Source: an uncultured Alphaproteobacteria bacterium (lineage in GTDB: Bacteria; Pseudomonadota; Alphaproteobacteria; RF32; CAG-239). From it: 64,000 nt of DNA. The translations under genes were made by a program, and so were the position numbers. The notes beneath the pieces are model-generated. The model had not been told where the DNA came from and did not search any database. It saw nothing but the letters and a program-made list of their open reading frames with translations. Of this stretch, positions 1 to 6,864 are shown piece by piece. The stretch lies in assembly GCA_949282205.1 (NCBI GenBank), contig CASDOS010000054.1, forward strand, positions 1-64,000, in the 5' to 3' direction. Each line of letters starts with the position of its first letter. Position 1 is the first letter of the stretch.

Positions 1-1
1 T

Positions 2-82
2 AATAATGAACGTTGTCAGTGGAACTTAAACAAAATGACACCGGCTCAACACCGATGCCATTTGCTTAATCACTCCTCTTGA
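2..82 (+). CDS. IS3-family transposase, C-terminal end (partial)
   Basis: The open frame enters from the left edge and reads NNERCQWNLNKMTPAQHRCHLL before a TGA at 80-82. In IS3-family OrfB transposases the end of the integrase core has the form YNNxRxxxxLxxMTPxxYRxxLL, and this matches. The rest of the transposase, including the DDE residues, lies outside the window. A terminal inverted repeat follows about 50 bp downstream, as expected for this family. The assignment rests on a short tail, so the subgroup is not certain. Confidence 0.72.
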   Translation, partial: NNERCQWNLNKMTPAQHRCHLLNHSS

Positions 83-136
83 CTTACACCCCTCAGGGGA
101 TTTCTTTTTCGTTTCCACTTTTCAGGGTACAGATCA
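2..136 (+). mobile_element. Right end of an IS3-family insertion sequence
   Basis: The transposase tail ends at 82. The segment ending at 136 reads, on the minus strand, TGATCTGTACCCTGAAAAGT and continues GGAAACG. This resembles the ends of IS3-family elements, which start TGA or TGT and carry a GTACCC...AAAAGTGGA core. The coding frame to the right (from 137) has a different character and no start of its own, so position 136 is the likely element boundary. The left end and the target-site duplication are outside the window and cannot be checked here. Confidence 0.65.
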
Positions 137-714
137 AAGAGGGGGAGGCTCTTATTACCAGACAATATCCTGATGGAAGTAAAGACACATATAAAAATAA
201 AAAGGGTCCTAAATATGAATTTGAAGCAGGGCAATCTTGGGATAATCTTCAACCGGGAGAATCTGCTTTTGGTAAATTAAAGGATGGACCAGAATATGAT
301 AGATTTGCTATATTAGCAAAACCCGAAGATACGGTTGACGCTGTATGGGATGAAACTCAAAAAGTAACCAGACCTAATTCTTTTGTAACTGTTATTTATG
401 CTAATAAGGAATTTAATCTCGAAGGTGATAAGAAATGGGAAAGTAAACAAATTGTATTAAATAATAATGCCGGAGATATTCACCCTATTGATACTGAAAG
501 AAAAGATGAAAAAGGTAATCCGGTAGTTATTGGAAAACTTCCTCTTACCGCAAATCCAACTGCTCGCGAAGCTGAATTAAGAGAGTATGTCGCTCAACAT
601 TATAATGGCGAAATGCCGAAACATCTATTACCTGTTATCAGAAATATAAATGCTGAAAAGAATTTGGGCATGACTAAAGTAATGATGCATAATAGAGGTA
701 ATACGGGTAAATAG
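137..714 (+). pseudogene. 3' remnant of an unknown gene interrupted by the IS element
   Basis: An open frame of about 190 codons begins inside the IS terminal repeat and ends with TAG at 712-714. The only initiator upstream is a TTG at 79 inside the IS, so the frame reads through the IS end rather than from a native start. The product begins KEGEALITRQYPDGSKDTY and is hydrophilic, with many charged residues, no membrane segment and no recognisable motif. The 5' part is presumably left of the insertion. A strong terminator follows at 741-774, which fits the original 3' end of a gene. Function unknown. Confidence 0.6.
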
Positions 715-740
715 CAGAAAATTCATCTTAAAAACTATAA

Positions 741-774
741 AGCCGTTGTAATACGAGTATTGCAACGGCTTTTG
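741..774 (+). terminator. Rho-independent terminator
   Basis: AGCCGTTG at 741-748 pairs with CAACGGCT at 763-770, and the stem is extended inward by AATAC/GTATT. A short T run follows. It lies just downstream of the broken gene ending at 714. Confidence 0.8.
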
Positions 775-885
775 ATTATGACTTTTACTATTTTTGTGTT
801 ACTTTGGTTATTGCCTATTTATCATAAAAAAATACGAATTCAAACGATATGTTGTTAAACGTGTTATCCCTATTATGTGAATATG

Positions 886-913
886 AAAAGAGGGTTGCAA
901 TTTCTTACAACCC
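886..913 (-). terminator. Terminator of the rplM-rpsI operon
   Basis: Read on the minus strand, GGGTTG and CAACCC (plus 908-913 and 892-897) form a stem followed by CTCTTTT. It sits about 35 bp beyond the rpsI stop codon. Confidence 0.75.
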
Positions 914-945
914 TTTGAAAATATTTGATATTCTCGTAATACCAA

Positions 946-1431
946 TTAACGTTTAGAGAACTGATATGAACGACGTGCTTTGGCACGACCATATTTCTTA
1001 CGTTCTACAACACGATCATCTCTGGTTAAGAAACCGGCTTGTTTCAATATCGGACGTAGTTCCGGTTCATATTCGTTAAGAGCCTTAGATATACCGTGTG
1101 TAATCGCACCTGCTTGACCAGATAATCCACCGCCTTGTACTGTGCATACTACGTCAAATTCATTTTGACGGTTTGTAATTTCAAACGGTTGATTGATTAT
1201 CATTTTCAATACCGGACGTGCAAAATATGTGTCTATCGGTTTGCCATTAATGGTAATATTACCTTTACCAGGCATAACCCATACACGCGCAACGGCATTC
1301 TTTCTTTTACCTGTTGCATAAGAACGTCCTTGCTTGTCGCGAGAAGGTTTCCGTTTTGCTTCAACAGTTGCTGAGTTTGATGCAACAGCTTCTTTGATTT
1401 CTGTTAAAGATTCAATTTTCTTATTAGCCAT
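946..1431 (-). CDS. rpsI: 30S ribosomal protein S9
   Basis: This protein of the small ribosomal subunit lies in the head and reaches the P-site tRNA with its C-terminal tail. The product has 161 residues with the family hallmarks: [17 protein letters not shown] near residue 35, [19 protein letters not shown] in the middle, and the basic C-terminus ending SYQFSKR. The first 30 residues or so are an extra N-terminal extension, as seen in several alphaproteobacterial S9 proteins. It follows rplM directly, with the rplM stop TAA overlapping the rpsI ATG by one base, so the two are translationally coupled. Confidence 0.97.
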   Translation of the reverse strand: MANKKIESLTEIKEAVASNSATVEAKRKPSRDKQGRSYATGKRKNAVARVWVMPGKGNITINGKPIDTYFARPVLKMIINQPFEITNRQNEFDVVCTVQGGGLSGQAGAITHGISKALNEYEPELRPILKQAGFLTRDDRVVERKKYGRAKARRSYQFSKR

Positions 1432-1898
1432 TACAATTCACTCCTTTTGTTCTTTTCATTCATTGACGCAATATCCAAAACTTCAGGATTTTGTGCGCTA
1501 TGCGGATGGTTTTCTCCAGCATATACCTTTAATTTTGTCATTTGTTGACGTCCCATCGGATTGCGGGAAATCATGCGCTCAACCGCCTTTTCTATTACTC
1601 TTTCAGGAAAACGGCTGTCTAAAATCTTTCCGGCTGTGGTTTCTTTAATTCCACCAATCCATCCGGTGTGTTTGTAATACTTCTTATCAGTCAATTTCTT
1701 GCCTGTTAATTTTACTTTATCTGCGTTGATTACAACTACATAGTCGCCACAATCTAAGTTTGGTGTGTAATATGGCTTGTTCTTACCGCGAAGCAAAATC
1801 GCTACTTGGGCGGCTAATCGACCTAATACGACATCTGTTGCATCAACAACATACCATTTTCTTTTGATATCAGATGGTTTTGTTGCATATGTGTTCAT
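1431..1898 (-). CDS. rplM: 50S ribosomal protein L13
   Basis: This early-assembly protein of the large subunit has 155 residues, normal for the family. Visible hallmarks are [20 protein letters not shown] near the start, [18 protein letters not shown] in the middle, [20 protein letters not shown], and [16 protein letters not shown] near the end. It is the first gene of the rplM-rpsI operon, the standard bacterial pair. A sigma-70-like promoter lies 40-70 bp upstream. Confidence 0.97.
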   Translation of the reverse strand: MNTYATKPSDIKRKWYVVDATDVVLGRLAAQVAILLRGKNKPYYTPNLDCGDYVVVINADKVKLTGKKLTDKKYYKHTGWIGGIKETTAGKILDSRFPERVIEKAVERMISRNPMGRQQMTKLKVYAGENHPHSAQNPEVLDIASMNEKNKRSEL

Positions 1899-1939
1899 TT
1901 TTCAATCTCTTTTCTAAAAATTAAATCAAATTCGTGTTT

Positions 1940-1967
1940 AATATATGGATATTTCCGTATTTGTCAA
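1940..1967 (-). promoter_or_regulatory. Predicted promoter of rplM-rpsI
   Basis: On the minus strand TTGACA (plus 1962-1967) is separated by 16 bp from TATATT (plus 1940-1945), about 40 bp ahead of the rplM start. The match to sigma-70-type elements is good, but it is a motif-only call. Confidence 0.6.
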
Positions 1968-2120
1968 TATAAAAATTTTACATATTTTCAACATCTTAAA
2001 TAGCGGTATCATAATACCATTGATTAGCTTATTGTTTTTACGTCCTTTTATCACCTTAAGACATTTTTAAATCTAATTCATCTATATTTTAGTATCACTT
2101 TTTTTATATATGGGGGCTCT

Positions 2121-2819
2121 ATGCGGTATTTTATTCTTTTGTTTTTGGGATCGTTATTTTGGCTTTCCGCCACTTCTTGTTGCTGCGCTCAACAGTATTC
2201 TTCTAAGCAAATAGCTGCTTATGTTCGAAAAGCTCCAAGCGATGTTGAAAAAAATATTGCTCCTTTGGTTAAGTATCTTACCGAACCTTTTGATAACGAT
2301 TATGATAAGGCTAAATCAATCGCTTTTTGGATTGCTTCACATATTTACTACGACTCTTATCTGTATAACGGTACCGATAATAAAGATACTTATCTGCGCA
2401 AAAGTTATCAGGAACAGACACCAGCAAAACTATTACGCTCTCGGGTGGGTATTTGCGTGGATTACGCCGCCCTTTTTCAAGCCATGTGCCGAAAAGCAGG
2501 TATTACCGTTCGTACTGTTAACGGATATGCTTATCCCGCTCATCTTGCTTTCTCGGCTTCCGTTCGACGTAATTATGCTCATGCTTGGAATTATTTTTAT
2601 TATCGAGGAAAAAAAATTTATGTCGATACAACATTTATGGCCGGAGGCTCCTTGGATGCAGATGAATATCCTAACTCGGCTAAGCGTAAAAGAGCTCTTT
2701 ATCAATTTAAAAAACAAAATAAAGAAAAAGAACAAACCGCAAGTATTTACGGATATTATTTTGACTTTTCATATAAAGATGAGGTATCTCAGAAAAATCG
2801 TATTCATCGGGAACAGTAA
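2121..2819 (+). CDS. Secreted transglutaminase-like cysteine protein
   Basis: The 232-residue product starts with an export signal (hydrophobic residues 3-18, then a Cys-rich stretch SATSCCCAQQ that could be a lipobox or a type I cleavage site). The transglutaminase/protease core is visible: a catalytic Cys in VGICVDYAALFQAMC (Cys112), His in YAHAWNYF (His154) and Asp in YVDTTF (Asp169). This Cys-His-Asp order is typical of the bacterial transglutaminase-like superfamily, whose members are proteases, crosslinkers or amidases. The ribosome binding site is GGGGG six bases before the ATG. The substrate cannot be read from sequence. It stands at the start of a run of exported or effector-like genes. 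Confidence 0.8.
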   Translation: MRYFILLFLGSLFWLSATSCCCAQQYSSKQIAAYVRKAPSDVEKNIAPLVKYLTEPFDNDYDKAKSIAFWIASHIYYDSYLYNGTDNKDTYLRKSYQEQTPAKLLRSRVGICVDYAALFQAMCRKAGITVRTVNGYAYPAHLAFSASVRRNYAHAWNYFYYRGKKIYVDTTFMAGGSLDADEYPNSAKRKRALYQFKKQNKEKEQTASIYGYYFDFSYKDEVSQKNRIHREQ

Positions 2820-2896
2820 GGTATTTGCTTTATCCTTGATTTGCTTATCAAATTATGCTATGATTGTTTATGGATAATTTGTTGCGGAGATTGATT

Positions 2897-3886
2897 ATGA
2901 GTGAATTAAATGAAACTAAAATCAGCCATTCCGGTTATGATAACAGCGTTGGACAATCTATTAAAAATAGTAGTCTTAGCAGTTTCTTATTTGCGGTGTC
3001 CTCAAATACGGCAACTTCTTTTACTTGTTCCCAAGATGATTTTGATCAGCTTATGGCTCGGCTTTCCGATGAACAGAAAAAATCTATTCAATTTACCTCA
3101 ACTAATGGCTTTGTGCATGTAAATGTTTCGCCTTCTGCTAATGATAAACAGGATAATCCTGAAAAAAAATCTCCTTCAAAAAAAGAAGAAAAATATTCTC
3201 GTGAATCTGAAGAAAAAATGGATGACCAACTTGATAAAAAACGCAAAGAAAAGAAAAAAAATAATAAGAAAAATAAAAAACTTACTCAAAAGAAAACTGC
3301 AAAAATAAAAAATGAAGCCGCGCAAAGAGCAAGTAAAATGGATAAATTTCTCGGTCGCTCCAAAAAATTGTCTTCCGTAAAAGAAGCTGTCGCCCGTATC
3401 GGTCAGAAAAAACTTTTGGGTAAATCTTCAACTAAAGTTTTAGCAAAATCTGCGGCTAAGTCTACGGCAAAAGCAACTTCTAAAATTCTCGGAAAAGCCG
3501 CTCTTAAATCTTTAGTTAAGAAAATTCCGGTGGTTAGCTTGGCGGCCGGTTGTGTTTTTGCTTATCAACGTGTTAAAGACGGTGATTGGAAAGGAGCTAT
3601 CGGCGAAGTTACTTCCGGTGCTCTCGGATGCGTTCCGGGAATTGGAACGGCCGCCAGTGTTGCTGTTGATGCCGGACTTGCGGCCAGAGATGTTTATAAT
3701 GAAAATAAAACTATTTCTCAAGAAAACATGGACGATGTTCACTCTGTTAAAATTGTTCCGCAACAAATTCGTGATGAAATTGATAGAAGAGGAATACCTG
3801 AAAAATCTTCCGTTAGACATGCCGATGCGTCCTTATCTCCTAATCAAGTTTCCTTATTGCAGAAATTTTCCGAAAATTCTCGTTGA
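2897..3886 (+). CDS. Lys-rich protein with a Gly/Ala hydrophobic C-terminal segment, unknown function
   Basis: The ATG at 2897 is chosen because GGAG stands 7 bases upstream; an in-frame ATG at 2864 lacks this. The product has 329 residues in three parts. The first 80 or so are Ser/Thr/Asn-rich. A central stretch of about 130 residues is extremely basic (repeated KK, KEKKKN and AKS blocks). The tail has hydrophobic Gly/Ala helices (VVSLAAGCVFAYQ, then GAIGEVTSGALGCVPGIGTA and SVAVDAGLAARDVY). Gly-zipper tails of this kind occur in membrane-inserting domains of bacterial toxins and effectors. No signal peptide or catalytic motif is visible. The name is descriptive only. Confidence 0.7.
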   Translation: MSELNETKISHSGYDNSVGQSIKNSSLSSFLFAVSSNTATSFTCSQDDFDQLMARLSDEQKKSIQFTSTNGFVHVNVSPSANDKQDNPEKKSPSKKEEKYSRESEEKMDDQLDKKRKEKKKNNKKNKKLTQKKTAKIKNEAAQRASKMDKFLGRSKKLSSVKEAVARIGQKKLLGKSSTKVLAKSAAKSTAKATSKILGKAALKSLVKKIPVVSLAAGCVFAYQRVKDGDWKGAIGEVTSGALGCVPGIGTAASVAVDAGLAARDVYNENKTISQENMDDVHSVKIVPQQIRDEIDRRGIPEKSSVRHADASLSPNQVSLLQKFSENSR

Positions 3887-4035
3887 GTTAACTACGGCTT
3901 ATGTATATCAAATCCGTTTGGTTTACAATCAAAATTAAACTGTTAGCTTCTCCTTCTGCTATTCTTCTCTATATTTGATAGATTTTTTATTTCGTCTTAT
4001 AAAAAAAAATATTTTTTGTTTTATTTTCAGATGTA

Positions 4036-4064
4036 TTGACATACTTGTCGGGGGTAGATATAAA
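4036..4064 (+). promoter_or_regulatory. Strong sigma-70-type promoter
   Basis: TTGACA at 4036-4041, a spacer of exactly 17 bp, and TATAAA at 4059-4064. This is the closest match to the consensus seen in the window. Transcription would begin near 4071, leaving a leader of about 160 nt before the start codon at 4233. Confidence 0.72.
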
Positions 4065-4105
4065 TATTGTCATAATGGGTTAGTGTGTTTGTATATCCCG
4101 GATTT

Positions 4106-4130
4106 GGCTCTCGGTTTGAGGGCTTTTTTT
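4106..4130 (+). terminator. First leader terminator (attenuator-like)
   Basis: GGCTCTC (4106-4112) pairs with GAGGGCT (4118-4124) using two G-T pairs, followed by seven T residues. It lies between the promoter at 4036 and the lysozyme-domain gene at 4233. Confidence 0.65.
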
Positions 4131-4167
4131 ATGGGCAATTTACAAATGGATAATCCTATTTTTAACC

Positions 4168-4204
4168 AAGAGCTACGATGTTTTTTTTCGTGGCTCTTTT
4201 TTGT
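4168..4204 (+). terminator. Second leader terminator (attenuator-like)
   Basis: AAGAGCTACG (4168-4177) pairs with CGTGGCTCTT (4189-4198) with one G-T pair, followed by a T-rich run. It is a 10-bp stem directly upstream of the gene starting at 4233. Confidence 0.72.
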
Positions 4205-4232
4205 TTTAATTTTTGTTATGAAAGGAAAAATC

Positions 4233-5129
4233 ATGACTTTTTCATATAATTTTGATGATGATATTCTTGAACATCAACGACTTGTGGATGCGGATAATGA
4301 ATTGGAATTAAAAAGATTGTTGCGAAAATATGGCTCGTTAGAGGGAATTGAGAAAAACGCAGATATTCGAGATTCAATGGCTTATATGATGGCTAATCAA
4401 AATAGGCAGGCTCAGAAAGTCTTAACACAAGAAACCGGAAATTCGCTATTATCATCTTACGGCACACAATACGCCAAAAATGATAGGGCTAACCATGTCA
4501 GCGATGCTAGTGAAGTTACAGGTAATTTGAGTGCGGAGCATGAATCTGGTTCAAGACCTCATGCTCTTGGGCATGATAATGGTGGAGGATATAGTTATGG
4601 TTTATATCAGATAGAGACTAAACATGGAACAATGCTAGATTATATAAAATATATCAATAAGCTTCCCCAATATAATCATTTTGCAAAAACTCTTATTGAT
4701 GCAGGAGGGTATGAAGGAGCGTATTCTGGTTCAGAACGATTTAAAACGGCTTGGAAAAGCTTATCTCAAGATGATCTTTTTAATCAATCTCAGAGACAGT
4801 TTATATTAGATAAAAAATTGCAACCTGTAATAAATTTCACAAAGAAAATTAAAGGTTTTAATGTTGAAAAAAGGCATCCAATTATTAAAGAGGTTTTATA
4901 TTCTTTGGCCACACAACATGGAAATAAAGGAGCTCCCTTTCTTTTGCAAAATGCTTTAGGAAATGATGTGTCTTATTTGGATGATGCCGCAATCATTAAT
5001 AAAATCTATGATGAACGTAGCAAGGTTGATAAGTATTTTTCTAGAGAAACAAAGAAGGTAAGAGATAATATTTTGTATTATCGATTACCAGCAGAAAGAC
5101 AAGATGCGTTGCGAGCATTGCAAGAATAG
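4233..5129 (+). CDS. VgrG3-like lysozyme-domain protein, candidate peptidoglycan-hydrolase effector
   Basis: The ATG at 4233 has AAAGGA about 7 bases upstream and gives 298 residues; the open frame extends further left but lacks a comparable start. The core reads EHESGSRPHALGHDNGGGYS then YGLYQIETKHGT (residues 102-132). This has the pattern ESG...D.GG.SYG.YQ of the C-terminal lysozyme-like domain of type VI spike protein VgrG3 and related muramidases, with Glu104 as the likely catalytic acid. About 95 charged, helical residues precede it and no signal peptide is seen, so export would need a secretion system or lysis. The next gene is convergent, 4 bp away, and encodes a small exported protein. 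No T6SS genes are in this window. Confidence 0.68.
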   Translation: MTFSYNFDDDILEHQRLVDADNELELKRLLRKYGSLEGIEKNADIRDSMAYMMANQNRQAQKVLTQETGNSLLSSYGTQYAKNDRANHVSDASEVTGNLSAEHESGSRPHALGHDNGGGYSYGLYQIETKHGTMLDYIKYINKLPQYNHFAKTLIDAGGYEGAYSGSERFKTAWKSLSQDDLFNQSQRQFILDKKLQPVINFTKKIKGFNVEKRHPIIKEVLYSLATQHGNKGAPFLLQNALGNDVSYLDDAAIINKIYDERSKVDKYFSRETKKVRDNILYYRLPAERQDALRALQE

Positions 5130-5133
5130 TTTT

Positions 5134-5619
5134 TTATTGCTCGATAATCAGATTTCTATATAGTGTTTGATAATGTAGGACGTCATATAAGATTTCTTCA
5201 TATTGGCGTCCTAGTATAATATCATTTTGGGCACGTCCCATATATCCTGTATCATCTTGATTATATAGGATGTTATAGAAAGTCAATGTTCCTGTTTCAA
5301 TATTATCAAGTGCCACAAGCATTTTATTACTACCTTCTGGTGAAAAGACTTGTTTAATTTCTTGTATGATTATATTTTTAAGACATTGATGATATTTTCG
5401 TGCATATTGTTTGGCGTTATCATTCGTGTATGATAATACTTTGCTTAGAGCTTTTTTATCTTCCGGATATACTTCTTTAAAACATTTGTCCATATAGAAA
5501 TCTGTTAGTTCTCTATCTTTATCTTGTGTAATTTCTTCCTTTTGTGCAAGGGCGGAATTGGACAGTAAACTTATTCCCAGGATTGTACTCAAAAATATTT
5601 TATATCCTATCTTTTTCAT
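5134..5619 (-). CDS. Small exported protein of unknown function, possible immunity or lysozyme-inhibitor candidate
   Basis: The 161-residue product has a clear signal peptide (MKKIGYKIFLSTILGISLL, then SNSALAQ, cleavage after ALA). The mature part is helical and hydrophilic with two cysteines (MDKCFKE and YHQCLKN) that could form one disulfide. I recognise no family with confidence. It ends 4 bp from the end of the lysozyme-domain gene, facing it, and its upstream region is a near copy of that of the next gene (5692-6474). A periplasmic protein beside a peptidoglycan hydrolase could be its inhibitor, but this is inference from position only. Confidence 0.65.
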   Translation of the reverse strand: MKKIGYKIFLSTILGISLLSNSALAQKEEITQDKDRELTDFYMDKCFKEVYPEDKKALSKVLSYTNDNAKQYARKYHQCLKNIIIQEIKQVFSPEGSNKMLVALDNIETGTLTFYNILYNQDDTGYMGRAQNDIILGRQYEEILYDVLHYQTLYRNLIIEQ

Positions 5620-5681
5620 CTTTTCTCTCTCTTGTTGATTTTAATGGTATTTTATATGCGAATGTTGAATTTATCGTTAAA
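5617..5681 (-). repeat. Duplicated 65-bp leader, copy 1
   Basis: This segment, from the start codon of the 5134-5619 gene upstream, matches 6472-6536 almost base for base. Both copies contain GTTGATTTTAATGGTATTTT and AATGTTGAATTTATCGTTAA (plus-strand reading). On the minus strand the block holds an AT-rich TATAAAAT-like element and the GAGAGA purine run before ATG, so it probably carries the promoter and ribosome binding site. Confidence 0.85.
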
Positions 5682-5702
5682 AGGGGCGGTTTTACTGCCC
5701 CA
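5679..5702 (-). terminator. Terminator overlapping the stop of the lipoprotein gene
   Basis: On the minus strand GGGGC (plus 5697-5701) pairs with GCCCC (plus 5683-5687), followed by TTTT. The stop codon at 5692-5694 is inside the loop. Confidence 0.65.
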
Positions 5703-6474
5703 TATCTTTTTTATCTATGACGAGTGTTCCAATACTATCTCCGGAGGCATTTTCCAGTACAAACCATTTACCGCCAAAGCAATATTCTTTTTGCTCATCG
5801 CAACCTCTTAATACATAGCGAACAATTTGACTATATGTTTCTTTAGTTTCTTCAATATAAAAAGTACAATCTAATGTCACAAACATAGGTGTGTTTTCCA
5901 GCATTTTACATCTTCCAACAACCGCTTTACCATATAAGTCATAGTATATGGCAGAAGTCGGTGTTAAAAAGGTTGGTCTTGTGTTTTTGGATCTTGGAGA
6001 TAATTTTTTATAAAACAATGGATTTACAAATTTATCTTTGGGGGCATTTTCAGACTTTGAAGGGATTATATAGGTAATTGTTTCATCAAAATATTGGTAA
6101 GGTCTGATTTTTTGATAAACCAGCCAGCCCCCTTTATCCAGACACATATTTTCTTCATTGCAAGGTTTTAGAGTATATGTGAAAACTTGTGTCTCTTCTT
6201 TTTCATTTTTGTAGTTATATTTAAAACATTCCAAACTAACTGTATCCATTTGGTTGTTAATGAGTTTGCAAGTATAATTATACTTAAAGTCTTTACTGGA
6301 GACCATATAGATACTTGTTGGGGTTAATTGCACTTCATAATTTGAATGCGATGCTGAAATCATTTTTTCATAAAAGACCGGATTTACAAATTTTTCTTCC
6401 TTGTTCAGATTAAATAAGGAGCAACTGGTGGTTATGATTGTGGCAATTATGCAGGCGATACTGATTTTTTTCAT
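5692..6474 (-). CDS. Lipoprotein with an internally duplicated four-cysteine domain, unknown function
   Basis: The 260-residue product has a lipoprotein signal with lipobox ITTSC near residue 18. The rest is two copies of a domain of about 100 residues. Both start KFVNPxFYxK and continue LTPTS-I-Y. Each then has Cys in YTCKL or GRCKM, in LECFKY or LDCTFY, and a final pair in KPCNEENMC or RGCDEQKEYC, before a GGW or GKW-V element. The four cysteines per copy suggest two disulfides. The family is not recognised. The leader is shared with the neighbouring exported protein, so the two are probably co-regulated. Confidence 0.75.
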   Translation of the reverse strand: MKKISIACIIATIITTSCSLFNLNKEEKFVNPVFYEKMISASHSNYEVQLTPTSIYMVSSKDFKYNYTCKLINNQMDTVSLECFKYNYKNEKEETQVFTYTLKPCNEENMCLDKGGWLVYQKIRPYQYFDETITYIIPSKSENAPKDKFVNPLFYKKLSPRSKNTRPTFLTPTSAIYYDLYGKAVVGRCKMLENTPMFVTLDCTFYIEETKETYSQIVRYVLRGCDEQKEYCFGGKWFVLENASGDSIGTLVIDKKDMGQ

Positions 6475-6536
6475 CTTGTCTCTCTCTTGTTGATTTTAAT
6501 GGTATTTTAGCGGCGAATGTTGAATTTATCGTTAAA
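6472..6536 (-). repeat. Duplicated 65-bp leader, copy 2
   Basis: Near-identical to 5617-5681, differing at only a few positions, and placed identically relative to the start codon of the lipoprotein gene. Both downstream proteins also begin MKKI. Confidence 0.85.
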
Positions 6537-6821
6537 GAATAAGTTTTGGGGTGGAATGAAAAATATTTTCCGTTTTATGTTTTTATTTTTCTTGAGAAAG
6601 TCTTATTTGGCTTATTATTCAAATTGTATTAGATAATCGGCTCTTACATACTGTGTGTTTCTAATTTGATTAGAAATACTGTTAAACAACATTTTATCTG
6701 GCGCGGACAGATTGGAGAGATAAAGTTGATTCTACTTGGAGTAAATAGGCTCAATTCTATGTTATACTTATACAAGAAGCTATGTTTATGTTATTTCTTA
6801 TTTTCTATTACTTTTCAGTAT
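6537..6821. other. Intergenic stretch with no supported gene
   Basis: AT-rich sequence between the duplicated leader and the transketolase terminator. It contains one short palindrome (TTTCTAAT...ATTAGAAA near 6658-6676) and a possible TATACT element near 6765, but no open frame with a ribosome binding site that I trust. Confidence 0.5.
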
Positions 6822-6849
6822 AAAAAGAGCGAAGTTATAGACCTCGCTC
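6822..6849 (-). terminator. Terminator of the transketolase gene
   Basis: On the minus strand GAGCGA (plus 6844-6849) pairs with TCGCTC (plus 6827-6832), followed by five T residues, 15 bp beyond the stop codon. Confidence 0.75.
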
Positions 6850-6864
6850 CTTTGTACTTTATAA

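Noticed and set aside
70-252. Minus-strand open frame over the IS end
   Set aside because: It crosses the IS boundary, lacks a ribosome binding site and is antisense to the transposase tail and the broken gene.
2433-2735. Open frames on the opposite strand of the transglutaminase-like gene
   Set aside because: Low-complexity shadow of the real coding strand, without a start signal.
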